From contig CM076651.1 of the NCBI GenBank assembly GCA_038496675.1, positions 15,884,762 through 15,948,761 on the forward strand: DNA of 64,000 nt, in the 5' to 3' direction. Position numbers and translations under genes: made by a program. The stretch comes from Rachycentron canadum. Lineage: Eukaryota; Chordata; Actinopteri; Carangiformes; Rachycentridae. This document shows positions 1 through 11,900 of the stretch, one piece after another. Every line of letters begins with the position of its first letter. The first letter of the stretch is position 1. The notes under the pieces are model-generated. The model was not told where the DNA came from. It ran no database searches and saw only the letters and a list, made by a program, of their open reading frames with translations.

Positions 1-406
1 GAAAGAAGAAAAAACTTGGTGAAACTCCACTGTTTGCAGCTAAACAGGATGTAGCCCCCCACAGACTATGAATCTCATTGAATTTGGGAACTACTATAAA
101 TGCAATCAATATTCAAAGACTGAAATGCGGAAGTTTTGCTGTTGACGAGTGTCTGTAAATGACTTCTGGAAATATTATTTGTCCTGCATGTGTACTGCAT
201 GAGGTGGAGCTGTGAACTCGAGCAATAGCCAGAATTGTAACCTGCTAAATGCAAGACTTCATCAAAATGTCTCTACTAATGATTTGGAATATGTGCAGGT
301 TATTGTGCCTGAACATCATGAATAAATATCATTCAACAGTTAGGAAAACCTGACAATGTCCTGAAAACCTGTAAGTAAACTGTAGGCAGATTATACATCT
401 CTTTGA

Positions 407-407
<1 letters not shown>

Positions 408-459
<52 letters not shown>

Positions 460-504
460 TCACTCACTCACTCACTCACTCACTCACTCACTCACTCACT
501 CACT

Positions 505-566
<62 letters not shown>
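408..566. repeat. Compound microsatellite (CA)n-(CACT)n-(CA)n
   Basis: A CA dinucleotide tract passes into a CACT/CTCA tetranucleotide tract of about 50 bp and then back into a second long CA tract. The symmetric CA-CTCA-CA layout suggests the tetranucleotide block arose inside an older CA array. No gene function is implied. Length is likely to vary between individuals and may be wrong in a draft assembly. Confidence 0.97.
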
Positions 567-572
<6 letters not shown>

Positions 573-1049
573 GCTATGGTAATTTTTTTTTTCTGCTGTT
601 CCTGCTCTCAGTGGCTGTAAGGCAGGTTTTCTGATTTCCACCTACTCTAGAACAAACAGTCTGTTTAAAAACTGTATATACTCTGTGTGTTTGGTTAGTT
701 GTGATCTCTACAAAACACCACTATGATGTGAGATTTAATTTAACATGCTTTCGTGCTTTTGTAAAGGGTCACTGTTTGTACTCTTGAGCATTTATAAATG
801 TGTGTGCTCTGTACTTGCCACTGTGTTATTATTCGCAGGGATGAAGATGAGGACAGGAATAGATCACTGGCACTTTAAACCCGGAGTTCTCATATTCTCG
901 CCGGATCTTTCTCCTTTGCTAATTATTGTGTTGTTTTCAGAGCAAATATGTCATATCCATGGCGACCAGGCAGGTTTATTGTCTCTCCCGTGCAATAGCT
1001 AAGTAATTAATTATCCTTTTTTTCTCTCCCTCTGTCTTTGGTTAAACAG
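567..1049. other. Noncoding stretch upstream of an exon candidate
   Basis: No recognisable gene. An 85-codon open frame at 745-1002 has no recognisable domain and is of a length expected by chance. The last 40 bases form a pyrimidine-rich tract ending in AAACAG, which serves as the acceptor for the exon candidate starting at 1050. Confidence 0.5.
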
Positions 1050-1106
1050 ATCATTCATGGAAAGCCATCTTCTATATTAAAAATGCCACCGGTAGTACAA
1101 CACAAG
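1050..1106 (+). other. Candidate 57-nt internal exon, gene unknown
   Basis: A long pyrimidine tract (about 1016-1041) precedes an AG acceptor ending at 1049, and the block closes with AAG followed by a GTAAAC donor at 1107. The length of 57 nt is a multiple of three. Two reading frames are open: phase 0 gives IIHGKPSSILKMPPVVQHK and another phase gives HSWKAIFYIKNATGSTTQ. The third is closed by TAA. I recognise neither peptide. It could be a cassette exon of a plus-strand gene, or a chance pairing of splice-like words. Splice signals and length are seen; exon status is inference. Confidence 0.3.
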
Positions 1107-2744
1107 GTAAACATGAAAGTTTTTTTCAATTTTACAGTTTTGATGTCCCTTTTTGTGCTTTGACTTTTTTTGGCTTACAAATCAGATGTGGATTTAATAT
1201 TTTTATAATGTAAAAAGATGCATTTTGTGTGCAGTGAGTGTGCTTTTTAGGTATTTTCCATAATACCCTCATCATGCAGCAGCTGTGCAGCCTAACTGTT
1301 GCAGATGTATTCATGCATGCAAAGCGAGCACACACTTGACACATAAATAGGCGAGCCTAAAAAACACACGTTTAGACATGAAATCAGCATGCATTTTGTG
1401 TGATGTTAAGAGCAAGCATTAGCTAGACTAAAGGTAAGTTTACTTTAGTGGGGTCTCTTATTTTATGTGGTCACCAAAAATAATAACCAACAGCAGGTGA
1501 TATGACACGGTACAATAGTTCACCTCAGTGCATTGCAGTGGTATTGTACATGCGCCTTTATACATTCTATCCAAACAGAGCTTTAAAGTGAAGCAGTTTC
1601 CAGCTTTTCATCTTTGTGCTCCCTCTGTGTAACTCTGTAGTGTAAGGTGCGGCTGTCCGGAGGTCCATCTCTAGCTGCACACCAGCCAGCCAGCCCTCTC
1701 TCTCTGTCACACTGGTGGCACAGGTTCTCATCTCTCTTCGCCACTGATGAGACACCGCAATATCCATCTGTCAAACATACTGCCCCTCTTTCTCTACCCC
1801 TCTTTCGCTTGCTGGCTCTGCCTCCCTTCTTTTATAATTTTTCAGTGTCACTATAGGTGGAAGCAGAGCTGGGAAAATCTCCTGTGCTGTGGAAGCAGAG
1901 ATGCTAATTGTCCATTTGTGCCATTTTAATTGCAATTTGGTTTGTGTGTTTAGTTCTGTGTGTATGGATGTGGTCTTCTAGGCCTTTTGATTGGGTCTCT
2001 CGCTCTCTAAAACGGTACTTGAAACGTTGCCTGTAGTACTGTGCTCTTGGTTCTCCCGACTAGTTCAGAATCTGATTGGTTAATCAGGGTGCAATGCCTC
2101 CAACGTTCTTATTTCCTGCAGCCCTATCAGTCAGTGAAATGCCTCATGTCTCATAAGTACCCATCTGCATCTGTCAAGGGGTGTGTAGAATTAAACCCAT
2201 GTGTATTCCTTTTCTGTTTGACCTTGGCTGTGGACCTCAGGTCTTTGATGTCAAATAAGCGTCAGTAATCCCACGCAGCATTTGACAGGCTGCATGAGCC
2301 ATTACTTTTGTTTCCCAGCACATAAGGTTTATCAATTGTCCTCAGTGTAATGATTTTGTATACAAATTCATACAACCACAACTGTAGTGTTTTGCCTTGT
2401 AAAAATATACTGCCTTCAACACGTACTGTTATACCAGCACAAATAGCACACATGTTTTTTTAATCATCATTATTGTTTTTATTTTAGTGCTGAGGAAATG
2501 TCCTTTTTGCATGCTTGATCAGCCAGTAGAGAAATCCAATATAATGGAGGTTCAAGGTGAATTGCATCCCGTGCATTTCCCCCCTTCGACTGAAGGAATA
2601 TTCCAGAGCAAAATAAACAAATCACACAGACAACAGTAATATAGGGTTGATTTTGAAGGCATGAAATAAGTATCGATTAAATCCTGCAGTTCATAGATGA
2701 AAATGGCCTTTTTGGTAATTTGTCCTGGGCCCTTTCAATACGAT
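1107..2744. other. Noncoding stretch, nothing recognised
   Basis: AT-rich unique sequence with only short open frames of 60-75 codons on both strands, overlapping each other and without recognisable domains. A donor-like AAAG/GTAAGT at 1430-1438 has no matching acceptor close upstream. No RNA gene or repeat family was identified. Confidence 0.5.
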
Positions 2745-2745
2745 G

Positions 2746-2778
2746 GAGAAAGAGAGAGCGAGAGGAGCACGGACTGGG

Positions 2779-2815
<37 letters not shown>
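2746..2815. repeat. (GA)n purine tract
   Basis: A GA-rich stretch becomes a pure GA dinucleotide array from about 2785 to 2813. Open frames across it (131 codons plus, 98 codons minus) are made largely of the RE/SL translation of the repeat and are not genes. Confidence 0.95.
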
Positions 2816-2816
<1 letters not shown>

Positions 2817-5800
2817 CTGCAGAAAGGGGGGAGAGGAAGAATAGGGAAAGGAATAAGACAACTGATCAGCGAGAAAGACAGTGAGAAGAGCTTTTGCAGA
2901 GTTGAGAAAGGGACATGCTGCCCCTTTCCGAGCTCATTATCATTCTTAATAAGTCTTAAGGAAAGAAGGAGCACTGAGTGTAAATGCACGGTAATCCTTA
3001 CACTGGCCAAGGTTAGTAGGGACGTCAGCACATGCGCACCATTCCCAGCTGGCCACTTTGGGACAGGGAGGGGACCAGAGGAACACAGTTAAGGATAGAT
3101 GTTCAAGGAGAAAGTGAGGACGTTTAGACAACGTTTAAAGGTCAGGCCCTTTCCCCCAGCCTGTAGCTTTTCAGTGCCTGTGCCACCTGGCATTTAGTGA
3201 GTAAACAGTTCTGCATCAGACTAAAAACAGACGTATTTGGCCATAAGCCCTGCTGGAGACTGTATTAAAGAAGAACTGGTGAGGAGTACGAAGCGTGATT
3301 AAAAATCTAAATAGGACTGTTTTGACTTTGGCACCATTCACCACAAGGGATTCAGTCCTCTACTCAAAGTAACTGTTGGCTGCAGTGCATGCCTAACTCA
3401 CTGTTCTTTGGGTGTGGTCCAGAAACAAGCATTAAGATGAATTGGATGAACTGGTGACCAATTAACTCATTTAACAAATTGCCAGCCACTTGTAGTGGCT
3501 GTTCAACCATGTTGCTTTAATGGAAATCCAATGCAGTACTATTTATTTATATACCGTACTGAGCTTACAGGCCAGTATTGTGTCACTGTATGTATTCTGG
3601 TGTGAGTAATATTACAGTATTCCTGTTCATTAATTAAGTCAGATGTGAGACATTGCTGGCACATTAATCTTAGTCCACAGTGAAACCACACCAGAAGGTG
3701 TTTTTCCAGGAATTAGTACAGTGGGTGTTTTTCATTGTCTGTCAATCATTTAGCCTTGTTTTAAAATGTACTCTCTGCAGTCTAAGCACCTATGGCACTT
3801 GAGTGTGAAATTATATGAATGTTTTATGAAAAGTATATATCATAAAGACAAGTATATAAAACAGTCTGTAAAAACTGAAAAGCTGCTTTATTAGTAGTAG
3901 TAATTGGTGGTGGGATTCAAAGTTTGATTTGATTCGAAATTGATTTGTGATTCAATTAATAGACAAGCGGCTCAATTTTCCAGCTTTTACTCCAGTGTAA
4001 GTGCTCATGCTCATAGTCCACTGAATTGTAATATGAAACTGCTCCCAGTTAAGTTAAATGGTCTTGATTAAAGTCACTGTCTGTCTAACCTAAAAAGCAG
4101 AAAAAGATGTATGAGATTATGTAACATTTTATAAAAAAAAAAAAAAAAGTTACCCTGCAATGTTCTGTGTGTAGGAGAATATTGAAAGTATTGTTACTGA
4201 GCACCATTGCTGGCTAAAATAATTTTTTTCAAACAAAAAACGTAAACGAAAAGAAGCCCGCTCTGTTGTACTGTGACTAACGTTGTTTCTCCATGATGGG
4301 TAAGTCTCTGCTGCGACGCACCAGGGAACTAATTCAGAATTGTAGAAGATAAGAATTATGATTCTTATGGGAATTGATTTTTTTTCTCCCACACCCCAGT
4401 AATGTATCCCAGAGTTTCCAAATACGTGCCACTGGTTACTCCGTCATAACGGCAACATTATTGATTTAGGTTAAACCGGATTTACTGTCAGGAGTTTCAG
4501 AGCCATGTGGACAAAACGTCTTACAACATTTTTTTTCTTGCAAAAAAATTACTTGCATAGAAAACTTGGGCACCGGCGTGAATGTGTAGCTATTTATTGC
4601 AATAAAAATGGTCACGATTTAAGCACATTTTTTGTACACTTCACAGGCTATTTGTATCTTCAGTCTAAACCAGGGTCCCTGAAAAAGTGATCTTGAAGCC
4701 CTTTGTCCTGAAAATCTTTATTTTCTTACAAATAGTTTAGTTTAGTTGGTATTGAATTTGTTTCCTGGCCTTTATGCTGCTGTCATATTAGAGTCTTGAT
4801 GATGACTCTGTAGATTCTCTTGTAAATGTGTTGGCTTTATTGTCCATGAATGGGACAAGAGTTAAATGAGCAAATGAAACTGGAGCTGATGGTGAAGAGT
4901 GGGGTGCCCTTTTGTTTTGCTCAGTGTAATGCCATCTCTGTGCCTTTCTGTCATGTACAGATGTTGTCAGACCTTTGCTCATGGACCGGCACCATTTTGT
5001 CCTTTTTAAAGGGGTAAAAGTCGCCAGGTTGTTCTGTTCTACTCTGTGTTGAGCTCAGAGGCTGCACTGTTCGTGGATTCAACTGGCCTGTTGCCACTGC
5101 ACACACAGAAGATGCTTCTAGGCAAATCTCTCCATCTCCGCTCTCCTCGTTCTGCTGTGTTTTGGTTGAGGTATGGTTGGCAACCTGCTCTCCACTACTG
5201 CCCCCCTCCTCCCCACCACCAACCCTCCAACCCCCTCCAGGGAGCCTTGGGAGGCAGAGACCCATCACCATGGTGATCTGAACACAGATCCCCCACACAC
5301 CGGTCCATTGTGACTGGCGTGCGTTGAGGTGAGAGGGAACAAAATGTCACAGCAACAGGTTTTTTTTTTTTGCTTTTGTTTTTGCCTTAATTCTCGTGGG
5401 ATTATGCTCAGATCCATGCACCATACACTGGAGGGACCGGTGGAAAGAGGGAAACAAGCTGATTGAAGAAATGAATAGAGTGACATGGAAATAGACTGTA
5501 AATACTAATAAGTCTGTGTTTTTGTTTTCCTTTTTTTTTTCGGTGCTTAGTGCAGTGCATCAAGGGGGAAAAAAAAAGAAGTGTCATAAGGGAGTGTCAT
5601 TGAGTGTTTACAAATTCTGCAAATAGGAGCGATTTCAACAAAACTGGAACTGTTCATATTAATTTAATATCTTTTTGCACTTTTGCACTATCATGCTTTT
5701 AATCAGCAGCAAATTAGTTGCAAATTTGTTAATATTTTATAATAATGCGGTTAAATTTGGCTCAAAGTTTGGCAGTATGTTTAACAAATCTGAGCAATAT

Positions 5801-5930
5801 TGGTTGGAAAAATGTGTGTCTCCAAACCCCTACCAGAGTGTAACTTGCACCATGCTTCACTTTACTTCTGTACACAGTGGTTTGTGATTATCTTACGATA
5901 ACATAACGCCCTTGAAGCTCTCAGTTTATG
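2816..5930. other. Noncoding stretch with short homopolymers
   Basis: Contains A-runs near 4133-4148, T-runs near 5360 and 5530, and a C-rich segment at about 5200-5240. The 115-codon minus-strand frame at 4951-5298 lies over the C-rich segment and has no recognisable domain. No exon pair or RNA gene could be supported. Confidence 0.45.
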
Positions 5931-5931
5931 C

Positions 5932-5944
5932 TGGCCTTTGACCT
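5932..5944 (-). promoter_or_regulatory. DR1-type nuclear receptor site (candidate)
   Basis: On the minus strand the sequence is AGGTCA-A-AGGCCA, two direct half-sites spaced by one base. This is the DR1 arrangement bound by HNF4, RXR heterodimers and COUP-TF family receptors. The match is seen; binding is not shown. It sits upstream of a T-run and near no promoter I can identify. Confidence 0.3.
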
Positions 5945-6439
5945 TTTTTTTGATCCAGGCAACATGCTACTGGCTGCAGACCTTGGAGAGGGAAGGGGGC
6001 TTATAGATAATGTGGCACTGGAGAGGTGGAGCAGATTTGGTCCCCATTGTTGAAGAAGTTGTGGGCTGTGTCCTGTGACAGGTCCAGGGTTGCCCTCAGT
6101 CCCAGAGGTTTGGGGGTAGGGTCAGACTGTGCCAGAGGGCACAAGGGTTGCTTCAAACACACAACCCTAACGTCTGGCATAATGTCTGAGCCTCCTGCCC
6201 TCTGCTCGGAGTAGGAGACCACTCCATAGCTCCTCTGATGTTAAGTAATAAAGTGATTGTCTTCTCTTATCTCAGTATTCTGTACATACATTTTATACAT
6301 ACATTTTTTTTTTATTGCTTTGGAATCAGTGATGAAGTATCTATACTGCATACATATGCATTAACTCCAACAATAGCCTATTTTAGTATGCAAGAACCAG
6401 AAGTCTCATTAATATTTGTTGATATGTAGCTATAGCAGT

Positions 6440-7270
6440 CAGGCCTTTTCGTGCCAAGTCTGTAAGAGTCTGCCATCTCCGTTCCCCGAGCAGATGCAAA
6501 GGTGCACGTCCTGAGAGATCCTTTTATGTTTAGAGACCTCTCCTTGCTCCTCCGACTGCGACCTCAACCACAACACAGCTCTGTCTCAATCAGCTCTCTG
6601 CTGTAATCCCACTTCAGAATTCCTCTTGTCTAAGGGAGTAAATAAATTTTTCAGCATTTATTAGAATACAGCTTGCCAGAAGGGACTCCTCTCTCCTCTC
6701 CTATAGCTGCTCCAGTAATTAGCAAATTGATTAGGAGAACTTCAACACACCTCCTTGGCTCTTATCTCCCCATTCTAGGACAATATTGCTGTGCCATGGG
6801 ACAGCGTAAATATTTTAAGGGAAACCCTCAGTGAATCTCATTAAATGGCTATGGGGCAGAGCAGCTGTCTCCTGCTGAAGGTCCCAGCCAATTTTCTAAA
6901 CTATGATTAAAGAAAAGTTTTGGATTATTTAAACATGCCAGGTCCTGTGGGTTTTTTTTTCAGTGCCACTGAAGACCTCTGTGATTCCCCCACCCCTCCA
7001 TGCCAGGACTGCTCCTCTCCCTTTGGATCTATTAGTTTGAAATCGTTTGGGTGATGACTCTTTGAAAGTGGTGGTCATTCTGGGATGCCGTGTTCAAAAT
7101 GCAACAAAGACCTCTCTTTTATGCGCAAATGCTAATTAAAATTTTTACCCCCCATCCCCAAGCTGCAGAGGGAAAGACTTGGTAGCAATTTGGCAGATAA
7201 TCAAATTGCATTTTAAATGGAGCCGTTTAAAGATTACTGGGGTCTGCTCACATGAAGACACAGTGGCACA
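6440..7270. other. CNE-like block (putative regulatory sequence)
   Basis: About 830 bp of non-repetitive sequence with AT-rich transcription-factor-like words set in mixed composition: AGTAATTAGCAAATTGATTA near 6713-6732, an octamer-like GCAAATGCTAATTA near 7125-7138, and CAAATTGCATTTTAAATGG near 7202-7220. No long open frame. The texture resembles conserved noncoding elements of developmental loci. I cannot test conservation, so this is a judgement from composition only. Confidence 0.3.
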
Positions 7271-10200
7271 AATTAAGGTTGAATAAGCTGCTATGTGCAC
7301 AGAGGAACAATACAACAAAATTCACATCACAATAGGAGGATGCATTTATGTAAATGATTAGTTAAAAGGAACTCAGGTACACAGTCAGATTTGTTTCCTC
7401 CATATGCATGCACGCTGGAATACTGTTTTCCTTTTAATTACGATTTCCCTCTTGCTAAGTGGCATTTTTTTTTTCATAATGTGTCCCTACAATCTGACCA
7501 ACTGCAGCAACATGCTAATAAGACATGATTTGTTAACGGCTGTGGTACCTTGGAAACATTATGTTCTTAATTTTAGATTTTCAGCCTGACAGAAATGGCA
7601 AACTGGGTGGAAAATGTTGTCAACAGCTATGTTTGTCTACAAAAATTTGTGCTTGGAAGCTGTCCCCCCACATTTGGTATACATCATTAAGTTCTTCGTG
7701 GCCAATCAAATTGTCTATTCACACAGCATTCCAGTACATATTAGTGACATCTCGTTAGCAGAAAACAGAAAACTGACACAAAAAATTTGGGAATCAGGCC
7801 TGAATTGTTTATCTCTCAGAATAAGTAGAAAGTGTGATTCTCATGAAGTGATAGAATTGGATCATGCATGCAGCCTTTTTTCTTTTTTTCTTTTTTTTTT
7901 TAAAATCCTCTTTCTTTCTGTCCCCGAAAAACTGAAAGCACCGACTGATCTGTTTCAGTCTTACTCAGGCTACATTTCCTGTAAAGTTTAACATTCATCA
8001 CAAGACCAATACAGCCATCACAACTGCTTCATATCCATAAAACCCCATTATGGACAGCACAACAAGTGATGCTTGACTTGTAAGTTTGAAGGGTTGTTAA
8101 TTGGCTGTGATTTGCTGGCTGTACAGCACTGACTGTGAAAGTGGCTGAGTGATCCTCTGTGGATGATGCATGACTTTTCTGGCAACTTAACGCAAGTTAA
8201 TGCTGCAAGTCGTCTGTTTAAGCGTTGCCCTCAGCAGCATCAGACTGTCATAACAATTGTTTTGACCTGCACAGTGCAGGTTGCACATGAGTAGATGAAA
8301 CGTTGACCTCCTCCACCTCCTCCGAAGATACTCACATCTAGAGAAAGCCCCTTGAGATCTTTCACAGAGATTCCCCAAGGCAGTTTCCCTGTTTTCACGT
8401 TAGATTTGTGGTTGAAAGCAGCTGAATGCATTTAGCGAACTCTGCTTTATAGTATGTTATGCTTATTATTGAAGCTCATTTGTAAACACATTAGGCCTGG
8501 AAAACAAAACACACTAAAACTTAAAGTGCTCAGGGTACTTCTTGAACTTTCTGGTAGGACGTGTTTCACAATGATCCAAAGAGAGTTTATGTAAAACAGG
8601 ATTTCAGCTTTTTTTACCCTTAATCTGTTTTGGTTTTTTGTTAATAATCAGACATTGCTATGAATTCCTTCACATCCCCTTTTAAGCGGTATATAAATTA
8701 TTTTATGAAATGAATTATTTTAATGACTGACCACTGTAATCTGATAAACAACGATAGACAACATTACCTATTTCAGTTGTCTGAGCATTGTAATGCTTTT
8801 ACTTTTGTAATTTGTAATATTTATTCTACATTATTCTAATATATGTTTTGGATGCAGGCGGTTTGTTTAAAAAAATGTCCCTCTGTGCATAGTCAGCATT
8901 TTCATAAACATGCATTTTTCAAGTAATACGCAAAACAATTTTTTTTTCTTTTTGGCCAAAGCGAGAGTAAAGAGAACCCTGTCTCATGATGTTGATTGAC
9001 AAATATTGTTGCAAAGCTAATGACACAAGAGGGATTTGATTGATCGATTTGATTGAAGTGCACGGCTGATCATAAAACTGCAGTCAATATTTGGCTGTAG
9101 CTTAATTTCCCCTCACAACAACAGTGTGCCAGGATGTCTGAGATGTATGGCTAGACACACAGCAATGGCAAAACACATATTTACACTTAAGTCTCTCCTG
9201 AGCGTGATGATACTGTCTCTATTTGAATATACAGTAAATAATATCCCATGATGCTAAAATGAACAGTCTTAGAGTATTTATTCAGTTGGAGCAAAGGGTA
9301 TTGGTTAAAGCTGACCAATTTCAGAGTAGTTGGGATGAAAATCTCCCTCTAATTACTGTACTGTGTGGATCCTCTGGTCCCAGTCCCTCTGCTGCAAATG
9401 ATGGTATTAAAAAGTCTCTTTTATTTATAGAAATAAAATTTTAGCTTCAGAGACAATAGGCTAGTTCTGTTTTACGGTACAGCAGACTTTATCTTTTTAA
9501 TAAAAATTCCTGACTTGGTGAAAGTTTAATTAATAAGGGACTTAAAGCTACGGGAATGAGCAAGGGAGTTGGGTCTTTAAGGGGGTACTTATTTTTCCAT
9601 CTGGGCTATCCTCCAAAAAAACTGTCAATTAGTGTGTTAAGCTGAAGAGACAAAAAACGTCATTAGTTCTTGCAAAAAGAATAATGGGTTTTAAAGGTTT
9701 TGCTTTAGAGGAAGGCCAAAAGCACAAGAGTGAGTCTTATGTATTTTCATTTATTTCCTGCAATTATAAAAGTTTTAAGGAAGGCTTTATTGTTCTGTGG
9801 TGTATGATTGAGGAAGCAGACACATAGGTTTCTTGTCTGAGTCACTGTGCATGTTAATTGTCTGTGATAAAACAAGCAAAACTAGTGGTATTTGGTGGCG
9901 TGAATCATAGACACTGTGTACTTCATGTTACTTTTTAGTTTTCATACTTTGAACCAGTGAAGTTGTCGTTCATGATGTAGGCTATGCTTTTAGAGCATTT
10001 TTCCGTATACTTTTTTTTCTATAACTTTGGCGAAGCCACTCACTGACCATGCACTGTACGCTTAATTAAAATACCAGTTACAGGAAACTCTAAAATAAGA
10101 ATTTCCGAGTTCTAAGCATTATTTGGTATGAAAGTCTTGTTAAACTTCCTGTCTTTACTTTTTTGAGTGTTATTTTTTCTTCATTTGTACTAGTACAACT

Positions 10201-11265
10201 GTACACTTTACCAGTTTTCGTTGGGTGTCGCAATTATGTGATAGATGGATTATCAAATATCTAATATCAACCTCTGTGCAGCATTAAAGGAGAAATGTCT
10301 GCATTTTCAGCTGGGACAATATGATGATGCGACCATGTGATTGTTGGCATTTTGTCCAACTCAGCAACAGGTGAAGTTTTAGAAATGAATTGTAAATTCA
10401 TAAATTCCTCTGCCTTAAGCACACACATCCACAGACACACACACACACACAGTCAACTATAAGCTTTGTCATGTCTTTCATTGTGTTCATTGTTGCAATG
10501 CAAAATCACTGCATTTTCTTGCATGTAGTCTCGCTCTATGAGCATTGAGCCTAAGTTAACAAAATTGGGTTGAATGTTGTGAAGCTGCTTGGCTGATTTT
10601 TTTTTTCCCCCTTTCGGCTGCTTTCTGTTATTCACCTGGTCATTTTGATTTGAAGTTATTTATTTATTTTGGTAACTTTAGCACTTTGTACAATCAAAAA
10701 AGTGCATAAAATAAAAAGATTATTCTAGATCAACTTTCAAATAAAGCTCTTTAGGAAACTGCATTCAGTCAAGTTATACTGCCAACGCATAAATCCCAAT
10801 TCTTCTCAGCAATATGATCACATAAAACTGCAAGGCAAAGTATCGTCAATGTGTTAGACCATTTACAGCATTAAGTGTAAAATGCTTGTACCTTGAAAAA
10901 GCCGTAGCTGTGATAATGTAACCTGTAAATGAGCAGCATTCTTTTTGTAATGAACTTCCTCACCTGCAGACGGACATCTGGAGCATTTTTTATGGCAGAA
11001 AGTGACAGTGGTGTTTAGATGAGGCTTACATAACTGGTCATATTGCACAAGGTTTCAGGCGCTGAGCCCAAAATATGTCATTGACTTGTGCCACACACAA
11101 CAGGAGATGGCTTTTGCATCACAGTGTGAGTGCTAGTAAATGATTGGTTACAGGAGATCCTCCAATAAATTAATTGTTTCCACTTCATGGTTAAGTATGT
11201 GCTACTCTTCCAAATCGAGTGCTGGTACTTGGTTATTACACTTTAATAGCTTGCTTGCCAAACTA
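7271..11265. other. Noncoding stretch, nothing recognised
   Basis: AT-rich, with poly-T runs near 7890-7902, a short CA tract at about 10434-10452, and an odd-centred palindrome CCTGCACAGTGCAGG at 8266-8280. The longest open frame (125 codons, 7614-7991 plus) contains a phenylalanine run translated from the T-run and shows no domain. No RNA gene seen. Confidence 0.45.
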
Positions 11266-11900
11266 ACGATATATTACTCCATGTGCTGGCTCAGATCAGA
11301 GAAGATGAATTGGCTATTAATTAGAGTTGCACTGAGAGGGCACAGGGGAGAGACTACTCATAGCCTTGCAATCAGTGTCAACGGGGGCCCTTTTCTGACT
11401 GGGACAGCCAGGGCAGGACCAGGTCACTGAGTCTTATCATGAAAACCACTGAATCCGGTAGAAGAAGCAGCATCAAACATGGCCACCGTCTTGTTGAGTC
11501 AAACAAAGGACAAGAGAGTTTAACATTGAGCAGCTGCAATTTCGTCTGATCGTTTCAGTCAGGGGTGCTGGCACAATGGCAGAGATTCGTGGGAGGTTGT
11601 TTGGCTCCGCGAGGTTTCTTAACAAAAGCCTCACGTCCGAAGGACTTTGAATTAGAAAGTTATGGAGGAAATATTTGACGGGCTAAGATGATTTGTGGGG
11701 AATATTATTGTTTGGCTCACTTTTCTTGTGCAGCCTCTGAATTAGCCCTTTTATCACAATTAATTAAGCTTGCCTATAGGAGATGTTCCATCTTGAGCTC
11801 ATCCACACAGGATAAATAAGTCAAAGCAGCAGGATATATGTCCTTTTATTGGCTGACTTGATCTCGGAAGCATCTGTAGTGGGGGGAAGCTGTCTCTGTG
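11266..11900. other. CNE-like block (putative regulatory sequence)
   Basis: Unique sequence with TGGCTATTAATTAGAG near 11309, CACAATTAATTAAGC near 11755, and locally balanced GC. A 96-codon plus-strand frame (11140-11430) overlaps the left part but shows no domain or splice context. It is called CNE-like by texture only. Confidence 0.25.

Noticed and set aside
408..566. CRISPR-like regularity of the repeats at the left end
   Set aside because: There are no spacers; it is a simple di- and tetranucleotide microsatellite in eukaryotic DNA.
2697..3092. 131-codon plus frame and 98-codon minus frame
   Set aside because: Their central part is the GA repeat; no domain and no splice context.
8266..8280. 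Palindrome CCTGCACAGTGCAGG
   Set aside because: The seven-base arms are short enough to arise by chance in 64 kb and have no supporting context.
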